This document shows, one piece after another, positions 10,900 to 20,265 of a DNA stretch of 64,000 nucleotides (the first letter of the stretch is position 1; every line of letters begins with the position of its first letter). Source of the DNA: Linnemannia schmuckeri (lineage: Eukaryota > Mortierellomycota > Mortierellomycetes > Mortierellales > Mortierellaceae); the NCBI GenBank assembly GCA_029449235.1, contig JANATG010000004.1, forward strand, positions 2,728,001 to 2,792,000, given 5' to 3'. A program made the translations under genes and the position numbers. The notes beneath the pieces were generated by a model. The model was given only the letters and a program-made list of their open reading frames with translations, searched no databases and was not told the origin of the DNA.

Positions 10900-13800
10900 C
10901 TACATTTGTCGACAACGGTTATTTTCCTCCTTCTCCTTTTCCTCCTCAGACGACGACCACAACGAAGACGACGACAATGACAACGACGAGTCATCCTCAT
11001 CAGAAGACGAAAAACTGTCAGAAGAACTTTCCGATCCGCTGTACTTAGTTATCATGATCCTTGGGGTCCTAGTTCTTTGAACAACAGGCGTTCGTTTTTG
11101 TATTATACGCCTTTCAGACAACGACTCGACTGAAGCATCGTCGGCAGATGACAATGACTCGTCTGACCCATCCTCTTCAAAGAACAGCGCACCAGCAAAC
11201 TCAGCGTCCTTGAGAGGTAAAGTACTGTCGATAGCACCGCGCTGGACCAACAGCCTTTGGTGGTTCAAACTTAGACCAACGGTATCCTTGAAGACCATAT
11301 CTGAAGCGCAAAGCATCCTGAGGTTGGATCCCCAAAGTAACTTGACCACGACGCCGCCGTCTCCTCCATCATTGCTCAACACCTTCCAGGCACGGACAGA
11401 TCCATCTTTGCAAGCTGTGACAAACTCCATGGAGGCAACAGGGTTCCAGACGATATTGTGGACGGCTCCAAAAAAACCACCTAATACGGAGGCACACGAC
11501 CAGCGTTCCTTCTCGCCCAAGGGCTGCACCCGATGCCAGAGCCGAGCCGTCTTGTCCTCACTACCGGAAAGAAGCCATTGACCGCAGACCGAGTAGGCGA
11601 GGCTGATTGTGATCGCGCTGTGGCCTTTCAGTTTGATCCTGGGCGTCTTTGATTGAAAGTTCCAAAGATAGATCGAAGAATCGGAGCCTAGGGCGAGTTG
11701 CTGGTCGTTTGGTGAAAATGTCGCCACCAGAACGCGTTCCCGGATCAGCCTCCTGAACTTCAGAAGCTCCTTAGATTGGACATCGAAAAGCCAGACAGTG
11801 CCGTTCCAAGAACCAATCGCAAGCAAGTGTCCAGTCCGTGAAAAGGCTACACCCCCAATAGTGTTGTTGACGGCTCGTTTAACGTCAAGGAGAACATGAA
11901 ACTGCTCAGGCTCCTGAAGGTCTCTCAGACGCACGGTGTTGTCCCAGTCCGAGAATGCAACCCAACGACAGCAAGGTGAATACGCCATAACGTCCACCCT
12001 TTTCGACCACCTTTCCGGGATAGCACCGCCGATACTGCGGCTGTACTTACGAGCGTCTTTGTCGCGAGATCCGTTCGCGATCTGGTTGCCGTCTGGTGGA
12101 AACTCCTTGGTACCGATCGAAAAGATGTCTGGAAACTCGAACGACACCGAACCAACGGTTCCTGACATAGGATCCCACTGCCGGACGATGCGGCCGCCAT
12201 GAGAGAGGATGGCTTGGCCGTCGAGAGAGTATCCCATCTTCAGAACGTGATTGATCTGACCTGGGGCCTCGACAGTCGAAAGACAAGTCTTTATGTCCCA
12301 CAACCGCACCTTCCTGTCAACACCTCCTGAAGCGAGCTGAAGACCATCTGGTGAAAAGACGACATCGTACACATCTTTCTTGTGGGCGGTCAAGATAGAA
12401 ATGAGGATACCCGTCGATGCGTCCCATAGTCGTACAGTCTGGTCCTTGCTGCAAGAAGCAATCCATTGACCATCTGGAGAGAATGCGATGCTGGTAACAG
12501 TCCCGGTGTGTCCACGAAGGAGTGGACCTGGTTGTTTGGTAGCTGTACTCCACAGCTGTAAAGCACCAGTCCTGTGACCAGAGACAACCCACCGCCCATC
12601 CGGAGAATACGCAACGCTATGAACCTCATCGAACGAAGGTCTCAGAACGGCGCCCGCTTTTCCTGTTTTCGGGTCCCAGAACCGAATTGTCCCATCTAGA
12701 CTGGCCGACACCAGCTCTCGTCCGTCTGGCGAAAACTTGACACAAATAACGCACGAAGTGTGTCCTTCAAAAACAAAGAGACACTCGCCGGTCCGAGCAT
12801 TCCACATTCTCACCGTACTGTCATGACTAGCCGAAACGACGCGCTTGCCGCAGGGTGAGAACATCATCGAGTTCAACTTGGACGTGTGCCCTTTCATAAC
12901 CAACACCTCCTTGCCGCTAGCACAATCCCACAATCGCACTGTATATCCATCTTTTGACGACACCCAGCGCTTGTTGTCAGGCGAGAACTGAATGTCGCGG
13001 ACTTCTCCAACCCACTGGATGTAATGGATTCTTGTCCAAGTCGACGTGTCGTATATCACAAAGCATCCATCCCAAAGCGCAGCTCCAAACATCTTTCCAT
13101 TAGGCGAATAAGCGCAGGCTTCGACACAACTTCTTTCCGCAAGGTATGGCAACTCTCCAAACTGGGCTCCCTCCAGTTGTGCATCGCTCAGATCCGCCCG
13201 CCGCAACCAACTTCTCGAAAAGTTGACCCCACTCAAGTCGGCTCCTTGAAACTGGACTGAGTCGAATTGGCCATCAGAGAGATCAGCTCCATGGATCTTG
13301 ACGCCTCGGAGATCAGCACCGTGGAAATTCACTCCGGCCTTGACCAGAATAGTGATGGCGTTGGTGGCCGCGATGGTTGCATTGGAGTCGGTCTTGGACT
13401 GCTCGATGACATCGCGAAGCTGCTGCTCAAAATCGGGATGCATTTTCACTCGATCGCACAGGAAATGGATGATGGACGGCTCCTCGAGCAAGCACCTCTC
13501 AAACAAAGGACTATCAGCATCAAGGACTCGAAAAGCAAAGGACTCCATATCATCCTGTGGATCAAAACTGGCGCCGATCCAGGCTGGTGTGTAGATGATG
13601 CAAGAGAAACAATACTCCAGAACAGATCGATGGACAAAACGATACTGGTTGCCGGTGCGTGTCAATGGGCAGGCTTCGCGGAGCAGCTTGATCTCAGGAT
13701 CGGTACCAAAGAAATCCGCCTTCCATGTGTATCTGTCGCGCAAATGTACATATTGGACCATAGGATTTCCGTCCTGTTCCAGAAAGATAGCATCAGCTAA

Positions 13801-16728
13801 TCGCCGCAGGTAATCGATCCCGCATCGAGTAAAGCCACTTTCAATCAGAACCCCGAATACTTCCAGCTCCTCGGGCGTCAAAGGGCTAGTCTCTAGACGG
13901 CGCTTGCTGATCTCTAGCCACTGATCAATAAACATGTCGTACAGTCCGACACGAGTGATGCAGATGCTCGCGAGATCCTTGTGTGATGCGGCCAGATCAG
14001 GCAAAGCCTTAAGGGCAAGAGTGAGAAGAAAAGGGTTTTTGACAAGGTCCATGAGGTTCGGGATGTTTGCCAACTTGTCCATATATTCTTCAACCGACCA
14101 GACAGGCTTGTTCTGGAACAAAAGCGCCGACTCAGGATCTTGTACATACTGGTCGAGGTAGTCCCTGATCTGATCCTTGGAGAAGGGTGCGATAACTGCC
14201 TCCTGGAAGAGATCCTGTGAGCCAGAAGCGTATCGATCGTCGGGCTGCGGGTTGAAACGATCAAAGTAGGTGGGTTCGAGGAACTGGGTCCGGCAACTGA
14301 CGATCATCTTTGTGTTCCACTGTCGTGGTCGGTTTAGCGAATTCTTCCGGTGCAAGTTGACCAACTGCTGACTCTCGTCATACCCGTCACAGATAATGAT
14401 GAGCTGATGATAAAGTTTGAGTTCCTGGATCTGATCGTCACTAAAGCTGTGGAACTTGAGCTGCTTGGAGATCATGTCCTGGTCCGGCCGGTCGATATCA
14501 GGCAAGTTGATGTAGAGGGGGATAGGTTTTCCTAGCTTGTAATCGGTCCAGAGTCGATGTTCGAGGTGGCGGTTGAATGTCGACTTGCCTGCACCAGAGT
14601 CACCTAGCACCAACATCACCTGACGCTTACTGCCCAGAAACTCTACAACTTTCTCCAACAGAGGGAAGAGATCATCATCCTTGGCCTTCAGACCGGGCTT
14701 GGCCAAAGGTGGGATATAGACGCCCCTCTTGTACTCATCAATTCGCTGTTGCCTCAATCGGTTCAGATCAGACTCGACATCGGGAATGGCCAGTGCACGG
14801 GTGAGTATTGGAGAAGACGAAGGGAGAAGAAGGCGGCTCCTAAGCGGGTAGGGTGATCTCGAGGTGGTGGTTTGTTTTTGCAGCATACCCTTGAGTAAAT
14901 TGTGTGCGCTAGTACTGACAGCGTGATCATCGACGGCTCCGAGTTGGTAGATGATGTTAAGCATCCACGTCTGGACACTCTTATCCTGACCCCACGCCGA
15001 ATCGTTCTTGTATAACTCCTCAAGAAGATCGACGGCTTGCAGACGAAAGGTGGTCTCCCATATGGCATCCGACGCAAGCTCACCCAAAAGCTGGCAGATA
15101 CCCCATTGGAACAAGGGATCGCGGCGACAGGGTGCATTGCAGATGAGCTGGTTGAGATCCTTCAGCTGGCCAGCTCGAGCAAGCGCGTTGGCAGCAAGGA
15201 TGGCAGCATACCATGACCTCCTCTGCCCTACGTCTAGACCCTGCCTTAGGCTGTCAAAAACTCCTCGACCACTCTCCATCAGCGAGCACATACCCTCAAA
15301 CGCACCTACATCGGGCTCTATGGTACTGATAGTTGTCTCCTGGAACTTGCCGAGTCCCTCGAGAACCGCACACAGATCCAACTGAAGCAAGGCTGAGCCC
15401 TTGACCAAACTATTCACAACTCTCTCAGAGTCCCGAAGAAGGCCCTGTAGTGGAGTCTCGTCAGCGAAGACATACTGCAGTGCTTGAAAAGCATAGCAGG
15501 CTTGGTACATCAAGTAAGGATCGGAGCTACCCCTCAATCCCGATAAGATTCCAGACAGTGGCTCATGCTCAACAATTCGGTCCAGATCCTCGACCTTGTG
15601 TTCCGCCATGACATCGAACAGCCTTGCAACAGCCAGCATGATATGAAACGAGTGCTCTGAAGATTGTTGGTGAGTGTCTTGCAGTCGAACTCTGAGAACC
15701 CGTAGGATCTTGACCAAATCGTCAGGGAGTAGGGAATCGGCAGGGGAAAACTGGACCAACTGAACAAGACCTTGGAGCAGATCGACATCGAGAAGGACAC
15801 ACCGTTCGAAAGCCGTAATGGTAGATTCCAGCAGACTTCGAAAGGTCTCCTTATCCAGGACTGGCCCCATGAGAACCAACTCGGCAATTTTTACAGAGTC
15901 CTTGAGAGTGTCTTTTGAAAACTCTTCCGCCATGCGGGTTCCTAGAGAGCGTATTTTGTTTTGCTCAATTGGCTCTTGCTTCATGGCGTTGATCCAATCG
16001 AGTTGAGTAGCAGCATCCGTCGACGTGACATACGAGAAAAAAGCTGCTTGTTGGTTGAGAGTGTCGCTCTCGCTGTGAAGCAAGCCGATGCACAAGGCAA
16101 GCTGCGGAGTAGAGTCAATACGGGCGTAGAGTTTGGGAAGAGAAATGCGGATGTCGGGTGCTTTGGCGTTCTGTAAAAAGACATCCATGCGAGGTTTGGT
16201 CGACAGGGCAGAGGGTCGAACATTGGACTCACGGCTCTTGATGACGGTGCTAGAAGCCACGTGCTCGATCTCGACCGTCTCCTCGGTATCGACACTGGAC
16301 AAGCGACTATCGCTGTTGCTGGTACTGTCGGTCGAGAAGCGGCGGGTGTCTGCCTTAGGACTTCCTTTCTGCAGCTTGACTTTGGGCTCCGAGATGAGTG
16401 ACCGAACTAGATTGGGAATAAGGTCTCGCTTCCGATTACGTGAAGAAGGGACCGATTTGTCCTCGCCGTCATGTTCAGGAATACTAGATTCACCTTGCTT
16501 GGCGAAAGAAGCGATGTTGCCCTGTTCAATATAAATCGCCGCGAGTCCGTGACCGACTGATCGACTCTTCAACGTTCTGGTGGGTTTGACTGCTGCCTTC
16601 GCTGCTCTCCCAATGCTAGAGAACGGAGTGTTGGAGGCTGATTGGGTTGTCGTTGGGTGAGAGGTCGCGGTCGCTTGATTAAGATGGGGTGGGGTTCCAG
16701 GTGGAGTTTTTTGCGAGTCCTTGGTCAT
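10900..16728 (-). CDS. STAND/NLR-like protein: helical repeats, NACHT, pentapeptide repeats, 14 WD40 repeats
   Basis: One uninterrupted exon of 1942 codons. Residues 1-165 are Ser/Thr-rich and probably disordered. Residues ~165-680 are helical and armadillo-like. The NACHT NTPase follows, with a P-loop GDSGAGKST near residue 708 and Walker B LIIICDGYDE near 776. Residues ~1130-1195 are pentapeptide repeats (GADLRG, GADLSD, GADLSG, RADLSD). Residues ~1200-1790 hold about 14 WD40 units, enough for two seven-bladed propellers. Several are canonical (TVRLWD, TVRMWN, TIRFWD); others have decayed Trp-Asp positions (DARKYS, TVRLRD). The end is a Ser/Asp/Glu-rich acidic tail. Proteins with a NACHT switch and WD40 sensor are STAND regulators; fungal relatives act in non-self recognition and programmed cell death, and the family is greatly expanded in Mortierella relatives. 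No classical effector domain (HET, Goodbye, lipase) is seen. The ligand and function of this copy are unknown. Confidence 0.92.
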   Translation of the reverse strand: MTKDSQKTPPGTPPHLNQATATSHPTTTQSASNTPFSSIGRAAKAAVKPTRTLKSRSVGHGLAAIYIEQGNIASFAKQGESSIPEHDGEDKSVPSSRNRKRDLIPNLVRSLISEPKVKLQKGSPKADTRRFSTDSTSNSDSRLSSVDTEETVEIEHVASSTVIKSRESNVRPSALSTKPRMDVFLQNAKAPDIRISLPKLYARIDSTPQLALCIGLLHSESDTLNQQAAFFSYVTSTDAATQLDWINAMKQEPIEQNKIRSLGTRMAEEFSKDTLKDSVKIAELVLMGPVLDKETFRSLLESTITAFERCVLLDVDLLQGLVQLVQFSPADSLLPDDLVKILRVLRVRLQDTHQQSSEHSFHIMLAVARLFDVMAEHKVEDLDRIVEHEPLSGILSGLRGSSDPYLMYQACYAFQALQYVFADETPLQGLLRDSERVVNSLVKGSALLQLDLCAVLEGLGKFQETTISTIEPDVGAFEGMCSLMESGRGVFDSLRQGLDVGQRRSWYAAILAANALARAGQLKDLNQLICNAPCRRDPLFQWGICQLLGELASDAIWETTFRLQAVDLLEELYKNDSAWGQDKSVQTWMLNIIYQLGAVDDHAVSTSAHNLLKGMLQKQTTTSRSPYPLRSRLLLPSSSPILTRALAIPDVESDLNRLRQQRIDEYKRGVYIPPLAKPGLKAKDDDLFPLLEKVVEFLGSKRQVMLVLGDSGAGKSTFNRHLEHRLWTDYKLGKPIPLYINLPDIDRPDQDMISKQLKFHSFSDDQIQELKLYHQLIIICDGYDESQQLVNLHRKNSLNRPRQWNTKMIVSCRTQFLEPTYFDRFNPQPDDRYASGSQDLFQEAVIAPFSKDQIRDYLDQYVQDPESALLFQNKPVWSVEEYMDKLANIPNLMDLVKNPFLLTLALKALPDLAASHKDLASICITRVGLYDMFIDQWLEISKRRLETSPLTPEELEVFGVLIESGFTRCGIDYLRRLADAIFLEQDGNPMVQYVHLRDRYTWKADFFGTDPEIKLLREACPLTRTGNQYRFVHRSVLEYCFSCIIYTPAWIGASFDPQDDMESFAFRVLDADSPLFERCLLEEPSIIHFLCDRVKMHPDFEQQLRDVIEQSKTDSNATIAATNAITILVKAGVNFHGADLRGVKIHGADLSDGQFDSVQFQGADLSGVNFSRSWLRRADLSDAQLEGAQFGELPYLAERSCVEACAYSPNGKMFGAALWDGCFVIYDTSTWTRIHYIQWVGEVRDIQFSPDNKRWVSSKDGYTVRLWDCASGKEVLVMKGHTSKLNSMMFSPCGKRVVSASHDSTVRMWNARTGECLFVFEGHTSCVICVKFSPDGRELVSASLDGTIRFWDPKTGKAGAVLRPSFDEVHSVAYSPDGRWVVSGHRTGALQLWSTATKQPGPLLRGHTGTVTSIAFSPDGQWIASCSKDQTVRLWDASTGILISILTAHKKDVYDVVFSPDGLQLASGGVDRKVRLWDIKTCLSTVEAPGQINHVLKMGYSLDGQAILSHGGRIVRQWDPMSGTVGSVSFEFPDIFSIGTKEFPPDGNQIANGSRDKDARKYSRSIGGAIPERWSKRVDVMAYSPCCRWVAFSDWDNTVRLRDLQEPEQFHVLLDVKRAVNNTIGGVAFSRTGHLLAIGSWNGTVWLFDVQSKELLKFRRLIRERVLVATFSPNDQQLALGSDSSIYLWNFQSKTPRIKLKGHSAITISLAYSVCGQWLLSGSEDKTARLWHRVQPLGEKERWSCASVLGGFFGAVHNIVWNPVASMEFVTACKDGSVRAWKVLSNDGGDGGVVVKLLWGSNLRMLCASDMVFKDTVGLSLNHQRLLVQRGAIDSTLPLKDAEFAGALFFEEDGSDESLSSADDASVESLSERRIIQKRTPVVQRTRTPRIMITKYSGSESSSDSFSSSDEDDSSLSLSSSSLWSSSEEEKEKEENNRCRQM

Positions 16729-17652
16729 GATAGGTTCTTTTTCTGTTCAGTGGAGTGTTGATTGTCGCAAAAAGGTATGTTAAGCATGGTACTCTTGAAC
16801 GACAAAAGAAAACATCACGGAATACACCCTTATCATCCCTTCTCACCTTACAATAGATACGAAACACTGGCGGTGTTGCTCGCGGTGTGACAGGGATAGA
16901 TAAAGGAAAAAATGAAAGAGAAAGGTGCCTATGAGAGAGAAGGCGCGGTCAGCATATGCATATGCAAAGTTGGACAAAGGATAATAATTCCTGCGAATCG
17001 TGTGTGTCTATGCATTACCTTGACAAAAGCAGGAAAAAAATGATTATGCTTTACTTGAAATGTGCTTGGCTGCAGGGATGAGGACTTGTTCGGAAAGAAT
17101 CTGTATGCATGGACGCATGAGTAGGGTTAACATATCTGTATGCATAATAGAAACGTAGCAGTGTTTTCCAGTGCGAATCGAGGTCGAACTTACTCAGCGT
17201 GGACAGGAAAGAGGGGAGATTTCTTGGCAATGTTTCCTCTTTGATGTGAAAGTAGACTGATGCTGGTGGTGAAGGTGACCAACAACATGAGTAGGCTTTA
17301 GTCTTTGTGGTGGTATCAAGTTGACTTGACCGCTGTAATCCATTTTCTACTTACGTGTTTAGACGTGACCTGGGCAAGGGTGGACCATAAGAAGGAGGGT
17401 ATGGTGGTCGTGGGAGCTAAAGGTACGTGCTGAATTTATCGAGGTGATTCGAAGTGCGTTTTGGGTATGCTCTTGGAGGTCGTTGCGGAAAGGGCTCACA
17501 GATGATATGAATGATTAATTTTGTGTTTCTGTGAGTGAGAGGAGGTGAATAAGAGAATGGAAATGATATTGGAACCCCCAAAAAGTGGAATGAGTCCGAG
17601 CGGTCGAGATAGCGGCGATGGAAGAAAAAGAGGACGAGCAATCGAATGGAAT

Positions 17653-17700
17653 GAGTTGCGAAGAGAGTGAGTTGCGAAGAGAGTGAGCTACGAAGAGAGT
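17653..17700. repeat. 16-bp tandem repeat, three copies
   Basis: Three direct copies of a unit reading GAGTTGCGAAGAGAGT, the third differing at two positions. It lies in the intergenic DNA between the STAND gene and relic B. Confidence 0.9.
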
Positions 17701-18181
17701 GAAAGTCGATGTCGAAGGATGTGGAAAAAGTGAGCAAAAAAGAAAGGAGAAGAAATAGAAAAGAAAAAGAGAGTGAGAGAAAGAGAGGGTTGTCCGTGGC
17801 GAGTGTGTGAGTTATGCATACTTCGTGTGTTGACACCCTCATTCCTATTCACCTGTTTTCTTCGTTCTCCCCTACCCCTATCAACTTTTGCCAATCATGC
17901 ATAGAACAAAAAGGCTAAAAAGGCCCCCCCCCCAAAAAAAAAAAAATCAGAACAAACAGTGGCATCCACCTTCACTCGTAGAGTTGATAGCTCAAGTACC
18001 ACTGACAAGCCCAGACTGCAATGGCTGTGAACACGGGAAAAGTGAAAAGCAAAGGAAAGCGCGACGCGTCGAGTCCTGGACCACCTTGATCGTCACACAG
18101 CGATCTCAAATAAGGTTATCAGTATGAACAATCCGATTAAGATTCATTAGGAAAAGAAAGAAGCAACTGACGGAGTAGCTA

Positions 18182-18187
18182 GTTTAT
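18182..18187 (-). terminator. Poly(A) signal AATAAA downstream of relic B
   Basis: AATAAA on the minus strand about 50 nt past the last stop codon of the broken WD40 gene, suggesting that its original 3' end is preserved. Confidence 0.4.
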
Positions 18188-18239
18188 TCATATAAATTCC
18201 CATCAACCATCATCCGTCACTCATCTCACCGTCTACTCA

Positions 18240-19075
18240 TTACTCCCCGTCGTTGTGAGGGGTCGAAGGGCTGTCGATGGCACCGCGTTGAGTCAGCACC
18301 TTCTTGTTGGTCGGACTAAGACCAATGGCGTCCTCGAGTATCACATCTGCGGCACAGAGAATCCTTAGGTTGGGGTCCCACAGTTGCCTGACAACAGCGC
18401 TTTCATCGCTTGTCGACATTCGCCAAACTCGGACAGATCCATCCCAACTGGCTATGACGAACTCCATTGAGGGCACTGGATTCCAGGAGATATCGCTATG
18501 GCGATCAAAGAACCCATGGACAATCGAGACACATGGCCAACTTTCTGTCTCGTTCGGTTGTTGCCGGTGCCAGAGTCTAACTGACTTGTCTAACTGCCAA
18601 GGGCGACCCATCTACCCCACGGTGAGTAAGCAATACAGTAAACCTGACGCTCATGTCCCTTCAGACCCACAGGTGGCTGGTCTGGATGTAGATCCCGAAA
18701 CTTGACCGTACTATCGTTGGCGCCAATAGCAAGTTGCTGGCTGGTTGGAGAGTATGCCAGTTCCCGAATCTCATATCTGTGCGAGTTTATGGACGACAAA
18801 AGCTCTCCCGACAGACAACCCAGAAGATAAACGGTTCGATTTATACAGCCAACTGCAAGCTGGACTCCATCGGGGGATGCTATCAAGGGGTTCTACTTTC
18901 TCTTGCAGGTTGGAAGGAAGGTGATGCTGCTCAGTATTGTCGAGATCCCACAGCCACATTGTTATGTCCGTGTCAGAGGAAACAATCCGGTGGCAGCAAG
19001 GTGAAAAGGTTACAGAGATTCGCCTCTCGTAGGCTTTTTGTTTCTTGTTTTTGCCAGCTTCGCACAGATCAAGAG
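18240..19075 (-). pseudogene. Truncated, frameshifted WD40 copy of a STAND gene (relic B)
   Basis: The minus strand matches the last ~300 residues of the intact STAND protein in order: ERRISVTFSPCC (intact SKRVDVMAYSPCC), ITMWLWDL, a propeller unit ending GELLSSI, LAYSPTSQQLAIG, LKGHERQVYCIAYSPWG, DKSVRLWHRQQP, NPVPSMEFVIASWDGSVRVW and QRGAIDSP. The frame breaks near 18890 (beside a C run) and near 18605, where a stop follows the Gly-Ser of a WD unit. NACHT, pentapeptide and helical parts are absent. It has the same orientation as the intact gene, 1.5 kb upstream of its start. The C-terminal acidic tail of the intact gene is replaced by a short end. Confidence 0.85.
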
Positions 19076-19287
19076 CCCCGCCGCCACCGCTCGTCTCTGT
19101 TTTTTGTTCGACGCTCCCTCACATCTTTTTTTTTGTGCTTCCATCAAGGTCAGCCATAATACACACACAAAAAGGCAACGCAGTCGTTTAGAATTTTACT
19201 CATTTCTATGGAGTTATCACATATCTAACTTCCTCCGCTTATCAAGTTCCTATTCTACTATACTCTGCTCTTTTTATCGCGTTGTGT

Positions 19288-19320
19288 GTATGTATGTATG
19301 TATGTATGTATGTATGTATG
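19288..19320. repeat. (GTAT)n microsatellite, ~8 copies
   Basis: Perfect tetranucleotide repeat on the plus strand, downstream of the small open frame described next. Confidence 0.95.
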
Positions 19321-19382
19321 AGAGCATGTGTGTTCTTGGTGTCTTCCATTCACACTCCTTCCGCCTATCAGGCAAGACCCAA

Positions 19383-19559
19383 TCAGCAAATAAACCCATC
19401 CTTCTTCGCCTTTTCCTTCTCCTTCCTCTGCCTCTTTTCCTCCTTTTCCCTCTCCTCCTGCTGCCTCTCAGCTCTAGACTTGGCCCCAATTTGCTCTCGG
19501 ACCTTATCACGCTTCTGGATAAATCGGACTCCCATCGCGTCGCTCAGTGAACCTGACAT
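19383..19559 (-). CDS. Possible small charged protein, 58 residues
   Basis: An ATG-to-TGA frame of 58 codons on the minus strand. It starts with MSGSLSDAMGVRFIQKRDK, continues with REQIGAKSRAERQQ, and then becomes a Lys/Glu/Arg-rich helix likely to be a coiled coil, ending in DGFIC. The first half does not look like low-complexity noise. No family was recognised. It could instead be the last exon of a spliced gene, since CATGTCAG at the start could serve as an acceptor. A 31-nt poly-A (coding strand) lies just upstream of the ATG, which is unusual for an intron end. It might also be a remnant. Confidence 0.3.
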   Translation of the reverse strand: MSGSLSDAMGVRFIQKRDKVREQIGAKSRAERQQEEREKEEKRQRKEKEKAKKDGFIC

Positions 19560-19567
19560 GCGAAATT

Positions 19568-19602
<35 letters not shown>

Positions 19603-20201
19603 CGAAGCGGCGGAAGAAGAAGAGGAGCAGGTTGTGGAGGGACTTTTTGTTGTTTGTCTAGTTTGCGCATGCAGGATGGATGGTTGAGCTAGCTGGTTGG
19701 CTCTAACCAAAAACAAAATTGGGGGGAAAAGAAGTGTGTATCTTTTTTTGTCAGTAACTCAAAGACGGGTCGTCCGGGTGGCATAAAAAAAAACAACCAA
19801 CAATAAAAAAAGGAAACATACTGATCAAGGCTGGATGGGTGGGTGCTTGTGGATGGGTGTATGAGCTTGCTTTATTTGTTCAGTTTAGTCTGAGAGGGAG
19901 GATGATTGTCAAAGAATGAAATAAAAAAGAACGTTTGTTGCAATGAAATGACAGCGGAAAGGTTTTTTTTGTTGCTGCTGTGGACTACAATGTGTGGAAA
20001 AATATAAAATGCCAGGGCTAAGGGTCGTTTTTATCCTTACGCCGTCGACAAATACTTCGCCAATTGCGTCAGTGGTATCTGTTTTTTATCATTGACACAC
20101 ATGTCACGCGAAAATGGCCTTTTTTCACAAAATGAAACAGCACCCTTGAATGCCTTGACCATTGCCAGTTATCGAAATTCATAGTTCTCGACATTTTATG
20201 A
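19560..20201. other. Intergenic between the small ORF and CSC1
   Basis: No supported gene. It begins with a 31-nt poly-T tract (19570-19600) and is otherwise AT-rich. A short minus-strand frame at 19601-19670 (MRKLDKQQK and so on) closes at a stop and has no recognisable content. Confidence 0.5.
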
Positions 20202-20207
20202 TTTATT
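20202..20207 (-). terminator. CSC1: Poly(A) signal AATAAA of CSC1
   Basis: AATAAA on the minus strand about 60 nt after the CSC1 stop. A 24-nt homopolymer (A on plus, T on minus, 20221-20244) lies between the stop and the signal. Confidence 0.45.
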
Positions 20208-20265
20208 ATCGTAGGAACGCAAAAAAAAAAAAAAAAAAAAAAAAGTGCACCTCCATCCTACCCCT

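Larger units (their letters stand above)
16729..18239. promoter_or_regulatory. STAND gene 5' flank with ATGCAT boxes
   Basis: No gene seen in 1.5 kb. Four palindromic ATGCAT hexamers lie within 190 bp (16956, 17010, 17105, 17140), about 230-415 bp upstream of the STAND start; two more are at 17814 and 17897. Further out is a 16-nt tandem repeat (17653-17700). Whether these are regulatory sites is unproven. Confidence 0.4.

Noticed and set aside
10900..16728. STAND gene as a recent bacterial acquisition
   Set aside because: Although intronless with prokaryote-like NACHT, pentapeptide and WD40 modules, it has fungal-type flanks, a poly(A) signal and local relics, and such proteins are widespread in Mortierella relatives; the sequence alone does not support recent transfer.
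19288..19320. (GTAT)n run considered as a telomere-like repeat
   Set aside because: It is a short simple microsatellite inside the contig, not a TTAGGG-type array.
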